A stretch of DNA of 58,750 nucleotides from positions 1-58,750 of the forward strand of contig NZ_JAER01000028.1 of assembly GCF_000519005.1 (NCBI RefSeq), written 5' to 3'. The stretch's first letter is position 1. Every line of letters starts with the position of its first letter. Positions 45,121-52,472 of this stretch are shown one piece after another. Below the pieces are notes generated by a model. That model saw nothing but the letters and a program-made list of their open reading frames with translations. It did not search any database and had not been told where the DNA came from. The DNA is from Nocardioides sp. J54. GTDB taxonomy: Bacteria; Actinomycetota; Actinomycetes; Propionibacteriales; Nocardioidaceae. The translations under genes and the position numbers were made by a program.

Positions 45121-45729
45121 ATGGCCCGTTACACCGGACCCCTGACCAAGAAGTCGCGCCGCCTCGGCGTCGACCTCGTCGGCGGCGACGCCGCCTTCGA
45201 GAAGCGCCCCTACCCGCCGGGCCAGCACGGCCGCGCGCGGATCAAGGAGAGCGAGTACCGCAACCAGCTGCAGGAGAAGCAGAAGGCCCGCTTCACCTAC
45301 GGCGTGCTCGAGAAGCAGTTCCACCGCTACTACGTGGAGGCCGCCCGTCGCCAGGGCAAGACCGGCGACAACCTCCTCCAGCTGCTCGAGTGCCGCCTCG
45401 ACAACGTGGTCTACCGCGCCGGCTTCGCCCGCACCCGCCGCCACGCCCGCCAGCTGGTGACCCACGGTCACTTCCTGGTCAACGGCAAGAAGGTCAACAT
45501 CCCGTCCTTCCAGGTCACCCAGTACGACATCATCGACGTGCGCGAGAAGTCGCTCGAGATGACGCCGTTCATCGTGGCCCGCGAGACCCACGGCGAGCGG
45601 ATCGTCCCGGCGTGGCTCGAGGCGCTCCCGAACCGGATGCGGATCCTGGTGCACTCGCTGCCCGTGCGCGAGCAGATCGACATGCCGATCCAGGAGCAGC
45701 TCATCGTGGAGTACTACTCCAAGAAGTGA
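45121..45729 (+). CDS. rpsD: 30S ribosomal protein S4
   Basis: A 202-residue S4, an assembly-initiating 16S rRNA binder and part of the mRNA entry tunnel. The S4 RNA-binding domain is ARQLVTHGHFLVNGKKVNIP. The N-terminal region (PGQHGRARIKESEYRNQLQE) lacks the zinc-binding cysteines of the other S4 form. AAGGAGAA precedes the ATG. A strong terminator-like hairpin follows directly after the stop. Confidence 0.98.
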   Translation: MARYTGPLTKKSRRLGVDLVGGDAAFEKRPYPPGQHGRARIKESEYRNQLQEKQKARFTYGVLEKQFHRYYVEAARRQGKTGDNLLQLLECRLDNVVYRAGFARTRRHARQLVTHGHFLVNGKKVNIPSFQVTQYDIIDVREKSLEMTPFIVARETHGERIVPAWLEALPNRMRILVHSLPVREQIDMPIQEQLIVEYYSKK

Positions 45730-45735
45730 TCTCCA

Positions 45736-45767
45736 TGCGGTCGGGGGCGTCGCCGCCCCCGACCGCA
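45736..45767 (+). terminator. Terminator-like hairpin between rpsD and rpoA
   Basis: Perfect 14-bp stem TGCGGTCGGGGGCG / CGCCCCCGACCGCA with a TCGC loop, beginning 7 nt after the rpsD stop. It is followed by CACGCC and then TTTCTTCT, the nearest thing to a U tract at any hairpin here. It would reduce read-through into rpoA. Confidence 0.75.
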
Positions 45768-45842
45768 CACGCCTTTCTTCTCCCTACTCCGCACCAACTC
45801 TGGGTCCTCATATAGCGGTCGGCCCGGAAAGGAAAGAAACAA

Positions 45843-46865
45843 GTGCTCATCGCACAGCGCCCCAGCCTCTCGGAGGAGACCGTCGACCAGTTCCGGTCGC
45901 GCTTCGTCATCGAGCCGCTCGAGCCCGGCTTCGGCTACACGCTCGGCAACTCGCTGCGTCGTACCCTCCTGTCCTCGATCCCCGGTGCCGCCGTCACCAG
46001 CATCAAGATCGACGGCGTCCTCCACGAGTTCTCGACCATCGAGGGCGTCAAGGAAGACGTCACGGAGATCATCCTCAACCTCAAGGGCCTCGTCGTCTCC
46101 TCCGAGCACGACGAGCCCGTCACCATGTACCTGCGCAAGTCGGGTGCCGGTGACGTCACCGCCGCGGACATCGCCCCACCGGCCGGTGTCGAGGTCCACA
46201 ACCCCGACCTGAAGATCGCCACCCTCTCCGACAACGGCAAGCTCGAGCTCGAGCTCGTCGTGGAGCGCGGCCGCGGCTACGTCTCGGCCGTCCAGAACAA
46301 GGGCGCCGACAACGAGATCGGCCGCATCCCGGTCGACTCGATCTACAGCCCCGTGCTGAAGGTGACCTACAAGGTCGAGGCCACCCGTGTCGAGCAGCGC
46401 ACCGACTTCGACAAGCTCGTCATCGACGTCGAGACCAAGCCGTCGATCCTGCCCCGCGACGCCATCGCGTCGGCCGGCAAGACGCTGGTCGAGCTCTTCG
46501 GCCTGGCCCGTGAGCTCAACGTCGAGGCCGAGGGCATCGACATCGGCCCGTCGCCCGTCGACGAGCAGCTCGCCGCCGACCTCGCCCTCCCGGTCGAGGA
46601 CCTGCAGCTGACCGTCCGGTCCTACAACTGCCTCAAGCGCGAGGGCATCCACACCGTGGGTGAGCTCATCAGCCGCTCCGAGCAGGACCTGCTGGACATC
46701 CGCAACTTCGGCGCGAAGTCCATCGACGAGGTCAAGGCCAAGCTGCACGAGATGGGCCTGTCCCTCAAGGACAGCGCTCCCGGCTTCGACCCGTCCGCCG
46801 CCCTCGCCAACTACAGCGACGACGAGGACGACGACGAGAGCTTCGTCGAGGACGAGCAGTTCTGA
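45843..46865 (+). CDS. rpoA: DNA-directed RNA polymerase subunit alpha
   Basis: A 340-residue alpha subunit. The N-terminal dimerisation/assembly domain has [20 protein letters not shown] and the [20 protein letters not shown] segment. The C-terminal domain, which binds UP elements and activators, has [20 protein letters not shown] and [20 protein letters not shown] long acidic tail ([10 protein letters not shown]) closes it, as in other actinobacteria. Start GTG 45843 follows GGAAAGGAAAG. TATAGC at 45811-45816 could be a promoter -10 after the upstream hairpin. Confidence 0.98.
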   Translation: MLIAQRPSLSEETVDQFRSRFVIEPLEPGFGYTLGNSLRRTLLSSIPGAAVTSIKIDGVLHEFSTIEGVKEDVTEIILNLKGLVVSSEHDEPVTMYLRKSGAGDVTAADIAPPAGVEVHNPDLKIATLSDNGKLELELVVERGRGYVSAVQNKGADNEIGRIPVDSIYSPVLKVTYKVEATRVEQRTDFDKLVIDVETKPSILPRDAIASAGKTLVELFGLARELNVEAEGIDIGPSPVDEQLAADLALPVEDLQLTVRSYNCLKREGIHTVGELISRSEQDLLDIRNFGAKSIDEVKAKLHEMGLSLKDSAPGFDPSAALANYSDDEDDDESFVEDEQF

Positions 46866-46867
46866 GC

Positions 46868-47070
46868 TGATGGCGTGAGCGTGTCGCCTGTCGACGAGGG
46901 CCGCACGGGCGCTCGCTGCGCTCGGCTCGCGGGCCCTCGTCGACGCGGCTTCGCCGCGGGCGACACGCTGCCACGCCGCAGTTGTCTTCCGTAGGTCCTG
47001 CCTCCGCCTGGCGGCAAGACACGAGAGACGCAGCCGTCGGGTGGGGCCTGGCCCCGCCTGGCGGCAAGAC
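46868..47070. repeat. Mosaic inverted-repeat element in the rpoA-rplQ gap, copy A
   Basis: The 311-bp gap holds a large cruciform-like element. GGCGTGAGCGTGTCGCC pairs with GGCGACACGCTGCCACGCC, and GTCGACGAGGGCCGC pairs with GCGGGCCCTCGTCGAC, around the core GCTCGCTGCGCTCGGC; the right arm contains a small hairpin GCGGC-TTC-GCCGC. A tail follows, CGTAGGTCCTGCCTCCGCC then TGGCGGCAAGAC, and the last 12 bases recur at 47059-47070. A diverged copy lies at 49528-49679. Confidence 0.8.
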
Positions 47071-47176
47071 AAGTGAAGAAGGACCGGGCAATCGCCCGGT
47101 TCCCACCTCCGGTACCTGACACGGCCGGACCTAGCACCCGGTACCTCGTACGGCCGGGCAGGAAAGAGAGAACGAC

Positions 47177-47758
47177 ATGCCCAAGCCCAAGAAGGGTCCC
47201 CGCCTCGGCGGCAGCCCGGCGCACCAGCGCCTCATCCTCGCGAACCTCGCCACCTCGCTCTTCGAGCACGGCCGGATCACGACGACCGAGGCCAAGGCCC
47301 GCACCCTGCGGCCCTACGCCGAGAAGCTGATCACCAAGGCCAAGAAGGCCCACGCCGGCGAGAACCCGCTGCACCAGCGCCGCGAGGTCCTCAAGGTCAT
47401 CCGGGACAAGGGTGTCGTGCACACCCTCTTCACGGAGATCGCGCCGACCTTCGCCGACCGCCCGGGCGGCTACACCCGCATCACCAAGATCGGCAACCGT
47501 GCCGGTGACAACGCGCCCATGGCCGTCATCGAGCTGGTGACCGAGGCGTTCACCCCGTCCGCGCCCAAGGCTGCCCCGGCTGCTCCGGCCGCCGAGGTCA
47601 CCAAGCCGGCCGTGGACGCCCCGGCCGAGGTCGAGGCCACCGACGAGACCGGCGAGGCCGAGGTCGTCGACACCTCCGCGACCGACGTCGAGACCGCCGA
47701 GGCGGAGACCACCGCCGAGGAGACCGAGGCTCCGGCCGAGGACGCCGACAAGGCCTGA
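47177..47758 (+). CDS. rplQ: 50S ribosomal protein L17
   Basis: A 193-residue L17. The conserved core is residues 1-120 ([60 protein letters not shown]). About 70 further residues form an acidic alanine/proline/glutamate-rich tail, common in actinobacterial L17 and probably disordered. AGGAAAGAGAG supports the ATG. It is the last gene of the alpha segment and is followed by a strong hairpin. Confidence 0.97.
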   Translation: MPKPKKGPRLGGSPAHQRLILANLATSLFEHGRITTTEAKARTLRPYAEKLITKAKKAHAGENPLHQRREVLKVIRDKGVVHTLFTEIAPTFADRPGGYTRITKIGNRAGDNAPMAVIELVTEAFTPSAPKAAPAAPAAEVTKPAVDAPAEVEATDETGEAEVVDTSATDVETAEAETTAEETEAPAEDADKA

Positions 47759-47777
47759 CGCCCCGCGTCACGTCGTA

Positions 47778-47814
47778 CGACGGCCCGCCACCCCGCCGGG
47801 GTGGCGGGCCGTCG
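47778..47814 (+). terminator. Terminator of the alpha operon
   Basis: Perfect 17-bp stem: CGACGGCCCGCCACCCC (47778-47794) pairs with GGGGTGGCGGGCCGTCG (47798-47814) around a 3-nt loop. It starts 20 nt after the rplQ stop. No U tract follows (CCGTTCCC), as is usual for hairpin terminators in high-GC actinobacteria. Confidence 0.75.
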
Positions 47815-47872
47815 CCGTTCCCACGACTCCGCGGCAGGACGTCGAGAAGTCGGCTCGTGCGTGCTCCGTCCG

Positions 47873-47878
47873 TAGACT
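47873..47878 (+). promoter_or_regulatory. -10 box of ispH, probably leaderless
   Basis: TAGACT, then 6 nt, then the ATG at 47885. There is no room for a ribosome binding site. No clear -35 hexamer is present 17 nt upstream. Confidence 0.6.
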
Positions 47879-47884
47879 GGGGGC

Positions 47885-48880
47885 ATGACGATCGACCTGG
47901 GGACGCCGCGCCTGCTCGAGGACAGTGAGCGTGAGGTGCTGCTCGCCGACCCCCGCGGCTACTGCGCCGGCGTCGACCGCGCGGTCGTGACCGTGGAGCA
48001 GGCGCTCGACCTCTACGGCGCCCCGGTCTACGTGCGCAAGCAGATCGTCCACAACAAGCACGTCGTCGCCAACCTCGAGTCGCGCGGCGCGATCTTCGTC
48101 GAGGAGCTCGACGAGGTCCCGCCCGGTGCGACCGTCGTCTTCTCCGCCCACGGCGTCTCGCCGGCCGTGCACCGGCAGGCCGAGGAGCGCGAGCTCAAGA
48201 CCATCGACGCCACCTGCCCGCTGGTCACCAAGGTGCACCGCGAGGCCGTGCGCTTCGCCCGCGAGGGCTACACGATCCTGCTCATCGGCCACGCCGGCCA
48301 CGAGGAGGTCGAGGGCACCGCTGGTGAGGCCCCCGAGCAGACCGTCCTCGTCGAGCACCCCGACGACGTCGACCGGCTCGAGTTCCCGGCCGACGCCAAG
48401 CTGGCGTGGCTCTCGCAGACCACGCTGAGCGTCGACGAGACGATGGAGACCGTCCGCCGGCTGCGCGCGAAGTTCCCGCAGCTCGAGGACCCGCCGAGCG
48501 ACGACATCTGCTACGCCACCCAGAACCGCCAGGTCGCGGTCAAGGAGATCGGCGCCGCCGCCGACCTCGTCATCGTGGTGGGCTCCGCGAACTCGTCGAA
48601 CTCCGTGCGTCTCGTCGAGGTCGCGCTCGAGGCCGGCGCCAAGGCGTCGTACCGCATCGACGACGTCTCCGAGCTCGACGAGTCCTGGCTCGAGGGCGTC
48701 CGCTCGGTCAGCGTCACCTCCGGCGCCTCGGTGCCCGACCACCTCGTCCAGGAGGTGCTGGGCTACCTCGCCGAGCGCGGCTACCCCGACGCCCGGCCGG
48801 TGCAGACCGCCGAGGAGACCCTCGCGTTCTCGCTCCCCAAGGAGCTGCACCGCGACCTCAAGGCCGCCGGCCGCGCCTGA
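47885..48880 (+). CDS. ispH: 4-hydroxy-3-methylbut-2-enyl diphosphate reductase
   Basis: A 331-residue IspH, the last enzyme of the MEP isoprenoid pathway, making IPP and DMAPP with a [4Fe-4S] cluster. The three cluster cysteines lie in [25 protein letters not shown] and [11 protein letters not shown]. Substrate-binding segments [16 protein letters not shown] and [12 protein letters not shown] are intact. Start ATG 47885, fixed by TAGACT 6 nt upstream. The YciO-type gene follows after 3 nt. Confidence 0.97.
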   Translation: MTIDLGTPRLLEDSEREVLLADPRGYCAGVDRAVVTVEQALDLYGAPVYVRKQIVHNKHVVANLESRGAIFVEELDEVPPGATVVFSAHGVSPAVHRQAEERELKTIDATCPLVTKVHREAVRFAREGYTILLIGHAGHEEVEGTAGEAPEQTVLVEHPDDVDRLEFPADAKLAWLSQTTLSVDETMETVRRLRAKFPQLEDPPSDDICYATQNRQVAVKEIGAAADLVIVVGSANSSNSVRLVEVALEAGAKASYRIDDVSELDESWLEGVRSVSVTSGASVPDHLVQEVLGYLAERGYPDARPVQTAEETLAFSLPKELHRDLKAAGRA

Positions 48881-48883
48881 GCC

Positions 48884-49501
48884 ATGGCCCGCTACCTCGA
48901 CGTCCACCCGGACAACCCGCAGCCGCGGCTGCTCGGCCAGATCGTCGACGCGCTCAACGACGACGCCCTCATCGCCTACCCCACCGACTCCGGCTACGCG
49001 CTCGGCTGCCGCATCGGCAACCGCGACGGCCGCGACCGGATCCTGCGGATCCGCGGACTCGACGACAAGCACCACTTCACCCTGCTCTGCAAGGACTTCT
49101 CCCAGCTCGGGCAGATGGTCCACGTCGAGAACTCCGCGTTCCGCGCCATCCGCGCCGCGACCCCCGGGCCCTACACCTTCATCCTGCCCGCGATGCCCGA
49201 CGTGCCCCGCCGCCTGATGCACCCCAAGAAGCGCACCGTCGGCGTCCGCATCCCCGACCACACCTTCGTCCAGGCCCTCCTCGCCGAGCACGGCGAGCCC
49301 CTGCTGAGCTCCACCCTGATCCTCCCCGGCGAGACCGAGCCGCGGACCATGGGCTGGGAGGTCAAGGAGGACCTCGACCACGACGTCGACGTCGTCGTCG
49401 AGGCCGGGGAGACCCCGGCCGAGCCGACCACCGTCGTCGACTGGTCCGACGGCGCCCCCGAGGTCATCCGACGCGGAGCCGGCGACCCCGACCGCTTTTG
49501 A
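48884..49501 (+). CDS. YciO/YrdC/Sua5 family protein
   Basis: A 205-residue YrdC-fold protein. The family blocks are AYPTDSGYALGCRIGNRDGR, the LRIRGLDDKHHFTLLCKDFS region, TPGPYTFILPAM and VGVRIPDH. The related TsaC/Sua5 enzymes make threonylcarbamoyl-AMP for tRNA t6A. This sequence is nearer the YciO branch (KKRTVGVRIPDH, GEPLLSSTLILPGE), whose role is less certain, so a t6A function should not be assumed. It lies 3 nt after ispH and is probably co-transcribed. The last 30 residues are acidic. Confidence 0.85.
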   Translation: MARYLDVHPDNPQPRLLGQIVDALNDDALIAYPTDSGYALGCRIGNRDGRDRILRIRGLDDKHHFTLLCKDFSQLGQMVHVENSAFRAIRAATPGPYTFILPAMPDVPRRLMHPKKRTVGVRIPDHTFVQALLAEHGEPLLSSTLILPGETEPRTMGWEVKEDLDHDVDVVVEAGETPAEPTTVVDWSDGAPEVIRRGAGDPDRF

Positions 49502-49930
49502 TGGCGCGAGCGCGTCGCCGACTGGCTTGGTGGCGCGAGCGCGTCGCCTGTCGACGGCTGCGCGCAGGCACTCGCTCCGCTCGGCCCACGCTTGCCGCCG
49601 ACGCGCCTTCGGCGCGGGCGCCGCGCTGCCGCGCGCGCGGTTGCCTTTCGTAGGTCCAGCCTCCGTCTGGCGGCAAGACCGGCGTAGGTGGTCCGAGCGT
49701 TGCTCCCGGTGGTTGAGGTGCGAGGCCGCGGGCGCCGCGCTCGTGCCTGATTGCGCGAGCGCGTCGCCTGTCGAGGTCGGCGCGCGCGGTTGGCTTCGGG
49801 AGGTGGCACAGTCCGTCTGGCGGCAAGCCTTGGGTGCGCTTCGCCTGACTCCCGGTGGTTGAGGTGTGAGGCCGCCCGCGGCCGAGCCTCGAAACCTCCG
49901 GGCCTGCGGGGCGGGCTGCGGTGAGCAGGG
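49502..49930. repeat. Mosaic repeat region between the YciO and DUF6542-like genes
   Basis: These 429 bp carry no supported gene. They hold copy B of the element seen in the rpoA-rplQ gap (49528-49679), a shortened copy C (about 49750-49828, sharing GCGCGAGCGCGTCGCCTGTC and GTCTGGCGGCAAG), and two copies of CTCCCGGTGGTTGAGGTG (49703 and 49850). The second of these opens an imperfect inverted repeat closing with GAGCCTCGAAACC near 49897. GGCGCGAGCGCGTCGCC also occurs alone at 49503-49519. Confidence 0.8.
49528..49679. repeat. Mosaic inverted-repeat element, copy B
   Basis: Aligns over about 150 bp with 46868-47020: GGCGCGAGCGCGTCGCCTG, GTCGACG, ACTCGCTCCGCTCGG, CTTCGGCGCGGGCG, then TTTCGTAGGTCCAGCCTCCG and TCTGGCGGCAAGAC. 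Many differences are C/T changes that keep the arms paired, so the structure, more than the sequence, looks conserved. Confidence 0.78.
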
Positions 49931-50350
49931 TCAGCGCGGGTGGGTGGTGAGGTACTGGCGGCGTACGGCGAGGAGGGCGAGGCAGGCGCCGTAGCCGAGG
50001 GCCAGGGCGATCCCGTGCGAGGAGAGGCCGGAGACGGTCGCCTGCACCACGCCGTCGCGCTCGTCGGCGACCGCACCAGGCTCGGCGATGGCGAGCAGCA
50101 GCACGACGGCCAGCATCGCCAGCGGCGGGAAGACGCCGACGGAGAAGAAGTCGCGGGGGCGGACGAGCAGCGCGAGGCCGACGCAGACCGTCGCGAAGAC
50201 GAGGTCGTGGAACAGGCCGAGGCCGTCGGAGAGGACCAGGTCGACCACCGCCGCCGACATGATGAGCGCGCTCGCGAGGCGCAGCGCCCCGCCGGCGGGG
50301 CGGGTGCCGGCGTCCCAGAGCGTGGCGGGACGGGCGCGGACGGAGCTCAC
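49931..50350 (-). CDS. Small integral membrane protein (possibly DUF6542)
   Basis: A 139-residue protein with about four membrane helices (segments near 25-43, 50-65, 72-90 and 112-130). Segments are SALIMSAAVVDLVLSDGLGL and LVRPRDFFSVGVFPPLAMLA. It resembles the DUF6542 proteins often encoded near ispH in actinobacteria, but I make that match from memory with moderate confidence. Function unknown. Start GTG 50350. It is on the minus strand, downstream of exonuclease III with a 75-nt gap rich in GGGTCGGTC repeats. Confidence 0.6.
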   Translation of the reverse strand: MSSVRARPATLWDAGTRPAGGALRLASALIMSAAVVDLVLSDGLGLFHDLVFATVCVGLALLVRPRDFFSVGVFPPLAMLAVVLLLAIAEPGAVADERDGVVQATVSGLSSHGIALALGYGACLALLAVRRQYLTTHPR

Positions 50351-50425
50351 CCCTCCACGCTAGGACGTGAGGGCGCCCGACCAGCGGATTTCCCCGGCCG
50401 GGTCGGGTCGGTCGGGTCGGTTGGG

Positions 50426-51208
50426 TCAGTCGGCGAGGTCGACGACCACGGGGGCGTGGTCGGACGGCGCTCCCGGGAACACCGACGGGTCGCGCTCCTC
50501 GCGGTCGATGAACGCCCCGGTCACCCGCTCGGCGAAGGACGCGGAGCCGAGGACGAAGTCGATCTTGAGGCCGCGGTCGCGCTCGAAGCGCTGGCGGTAG
50601 TAGTCCCAGTAGGTGTAGCTCGGGGCGTGGTCGCGGGTCACCTCGGACCAGCCGCCGTCGAGGAACGCCTGGAAGGCGGCGCGCTCGGCGGGGGTGACGT
50701 GCGTGGAGTTCCTGAACTGCTTGACGTCGAAGACGTCGTCGTCGGTGGGGCAGATGTTCCAGTCGCCGACGAGCGCGGTGGGGGTGTCGAGCCACTCACC
50801 GGCGGCCTCGCGCAGGCGGGCGAGCCAGTCGAGCTTGTAGACGTAGTGCGGGTCGTCGGGCTTGCGCCCGTTCGGCACGTAGAGGCTCCACACCCGCACC
50901 CCGCCGCAGGTCGCACCGAGGGCACGCGCCTCGACCTCGGCGGTGTCGCCGTACCCCGGCTGGCCGGGGAAGCCGACGGTCACCTCCTCGAGGCCGACGC
51001 GGCTGATCAGCGCCACACCGTTCCACTGGTTGAGCCCGTGTGCCGCGACCTCGTAGCCGCGCGCCTGCAGGCCCATGAGGGGCAGCTGGTCCTCGCGTGC
51101 CTTCGTCTCCTGCACGGCGAGCACGTCGATGTCGTGCCGCTCGAGGAAGGCTTCCACGCGGCCGATCCGCGTGCGCAGGGAGTTCACGTTCCAGGTGGCC
51201 AGTCGCAC
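50426..51208 (-). CDS. xth: Exodeoxyribonuclease III
   Basis: A 260-residue Xth-type AP endonuclease and 3'-5' exonuclease for base-excision repair. Metal and catalytic blocks are present: TWNVNSLRTR, VLAVQETKARE, the YVPNG tyrosine block, GDWNICPTDDDV and the C-terminal PSDHAPVVVDL. DYYRQRFERDRGLKIDFVLG is also conserved. Start GTG 51208 lies 6 nt after TAGGGT on the minus strand, so the transcript is probably leaderless. It is divergent from the GT87-type gene, with overlapping promoters. Confidence 0.96.
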   Translation of the reverse strand: MRLATWNVNSLRTRIGRVEAFLERHDIDVLAVQETKAREDQLPLMGLQARGYEVAAHGLNQWNGVALISRVGLEEVTVGFPGQPGYGDTAEVEARALGATCGGVRVWSLYVPNGRKPDDPHYVYKLDWLARLREAAGEWLDTPTALVGDWNICPTDDDVFDVKQFRNSTHVTPAERAAFQAFLDGGWSEVTRDHAPSYTYWDYYRQRFERDRGLKIDFVLGSASFAERVTGAFIDREERDPSVFPGAPSDHAPVVVDLAD

Positions 51209-51214
51209 CGGCCA

Positions 51215-51224
51215 ACCCTAAGGT
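51215..51224. promoter_or_regulatory. Overlapping divergent -10 boxes
   Basis: ACCCTAAGGT holds TAGGGT on the minus strand (51220 down to 51215) and TAAGGT on the plus strand (51219-51224). They share two base pairs. Each is followed by exactly 6 nt and a start codon: GTG 51208 for exonuclease III and ATG 51231 for the GT87-type gene. Two leaderless promoters with shared -10 bases would compete for polymerase. Confidence 0.6.
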
Positions 51225-51230
51225 GCACGC

Positions 51231-52472
51231 ATGGACCGCGTGCGGCGGGGACCCGGGCTGGCGGTTGTCGTCGCGCTCGTGGCCGGTGCGCTCGCCGGGG
51301 GTCTCGCGGGCGGCTTCCCCGACCTCCACGTCTACCGGTACGGCGGCGACACGGTCCTGCACGGCGGCGGGCTCTACGACGCCGACGACCCGGTGACCGG
51401 CTACCCGTTCACCTACCCTCCCTTCGCGGCGCTACTGATGGTGCCGCTGGCCGTGGTGCCCGGCTGGGTGGCGGCCGCAGCGTGGACCGGGACGTCGACG
51501 GCAGCCCTGGTCGCCGCGGTGGCCCTCGTGCTGCGGGCGCAGGACCGGCCGGTGCCGGCGTGGTTGCTCGTCGGGACCGGTGTGGCCGCGCTGGGCCTGG
51601 AGCCGGTGTGGCAGACGCTGTCGTTCGGGCAGGTGAACCTGCTGCTGGTGCTGGCGTTGCTCGTCGACCTGCTCGGCCCGCGGCGGAGGTGGTCAGGCGT
51701 GCTGGTCGGGGTGGCGGCGGGCATCAAGCTCACCCCGCTCGTCCTCGTCGTGCTGCTCGTCCTGGTCGGCCGGCGCACCGACGCCGGGCGCGCGGTGGCG
51801 ACGTTCGCGGTGACGGTGGCGCTCGGGTTCGTCGCGCTGCCGGGACCCGCGGCGTCGTACTGGACGGACGGACTGCTGGAGGCGCGCCGGGTCGGTCCAC
51901 CGGCCCTGGCGCACAACCAGTCCGTCCACGGGGCGCTGACCCGCGTCCTCGGCGAGCCCGCCCCGGTGTGGCTGTGGCTGCTCGTCGCCGGCCCGGTCGC
52001 GCTCGCCGTGCTCGCCGTCGCGGTGCGGCGCTGGCGTGACGGCGACGAGCTGCTCGCGGCCTGCCTCGCCGGCATCGCCATGCTCGTCGCGTCGCCGGTG
52101 TCGTGGTCGCACCACTGGGTGTGGGCGGTGCCGCTGGCGCTCGTGCTGTGGGGGCGCTCCCGGCTCGCAGCGCTCGCGTGGACGGCGGTGTTCGTGGCCC
52201 GGCCGTTCACCTGGCCGCCCTGGGCGGAGGGCCGGGAGTACGACTGGCGCTGGTTCGAGCACCTGCCCGGCAACGCCTACCTGCTCGCCGGCCTCGCGCT
52301 CACGGTCGCAGCGGCGGTGCCAGGTGCCGTCAGCGGGCGAACGCGGCGAGGAACCGGTCCCGGACCTGGTCCATCCGCCACACCGGGGCGTCCGGGTCCG
52401 GGTGGATCCCCGGCTGCCAGCCCCAGCCCTCGATCCGACGGATCACCTCGGGGTCCTGGGCGAGCACGGTGA
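51231..52472 (+). CDS. GT87 (DUF2029) family polyprenol-phosphate mannosyltransferase-like protein
   Basis: A 413-residue membrane protein with about ten helices. The GT87/DUF2029 signature is in the first extracytoplasmic loop (FPDLHVYRYGGDTVLHGGGL); its aspartate is the presumed catalytic base. GIKLTPLVLVVLLVL and SWSHHWVWAVPLAL are other family features. In mycobacteria and corynebacteria such enzymes add mannose from polyprenyl-phosphate-mannose to lipoglycans. The last 47 residues (Pro/Gly/Ser-rich) lie over the 3' end of the opposite gene. The start is fixed by TAAGGT 6 nt upstream. Confidence 0.83.
   Translation: MDRVRRGPGLAVVVALVAGALAGGLAGGFPDLHVYRYGGDTVLHGGGLYDADDPVTGYPFTYPPFAALLMVPLAVVPGWVAAAAWTGTSTAALVAAVALVLRAQDRPVPAWLLVGTGVAALGLEPVWQTLSFGQVNLLLVLALLVDLLGPRRRWSGVLVGVAAGIKLTPLVLVVLLVLVGRRTDAGRAVATFAVTVALGFVALPGPAASYWTDGLLEARRVGPPALAHNQSVHGALTRVLGEPAPVWLWLLVAGPVALAVLAVAVRRWRDGDELLAACLAGIAMLVASPVSWSHHWVWAVPLALVLWGRSRLAALAWTAVFVARPFTWPPWAEGREYDWRWFEHLPGNAYLLAGLALTVAAAVPGAVSGRTRRGTGPGPGPSATPGRPGPGGSPAASPSPRSDGSPRGPGRAR

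Noticed and set aside
47759..47884. truA or rplM-rpsI expected after rplQ
   Set aside because: These often follow rplQ in actinobacteria, but the sequence goes directly from a terminator to ispH. Not enough to call a rearrangement from one window.
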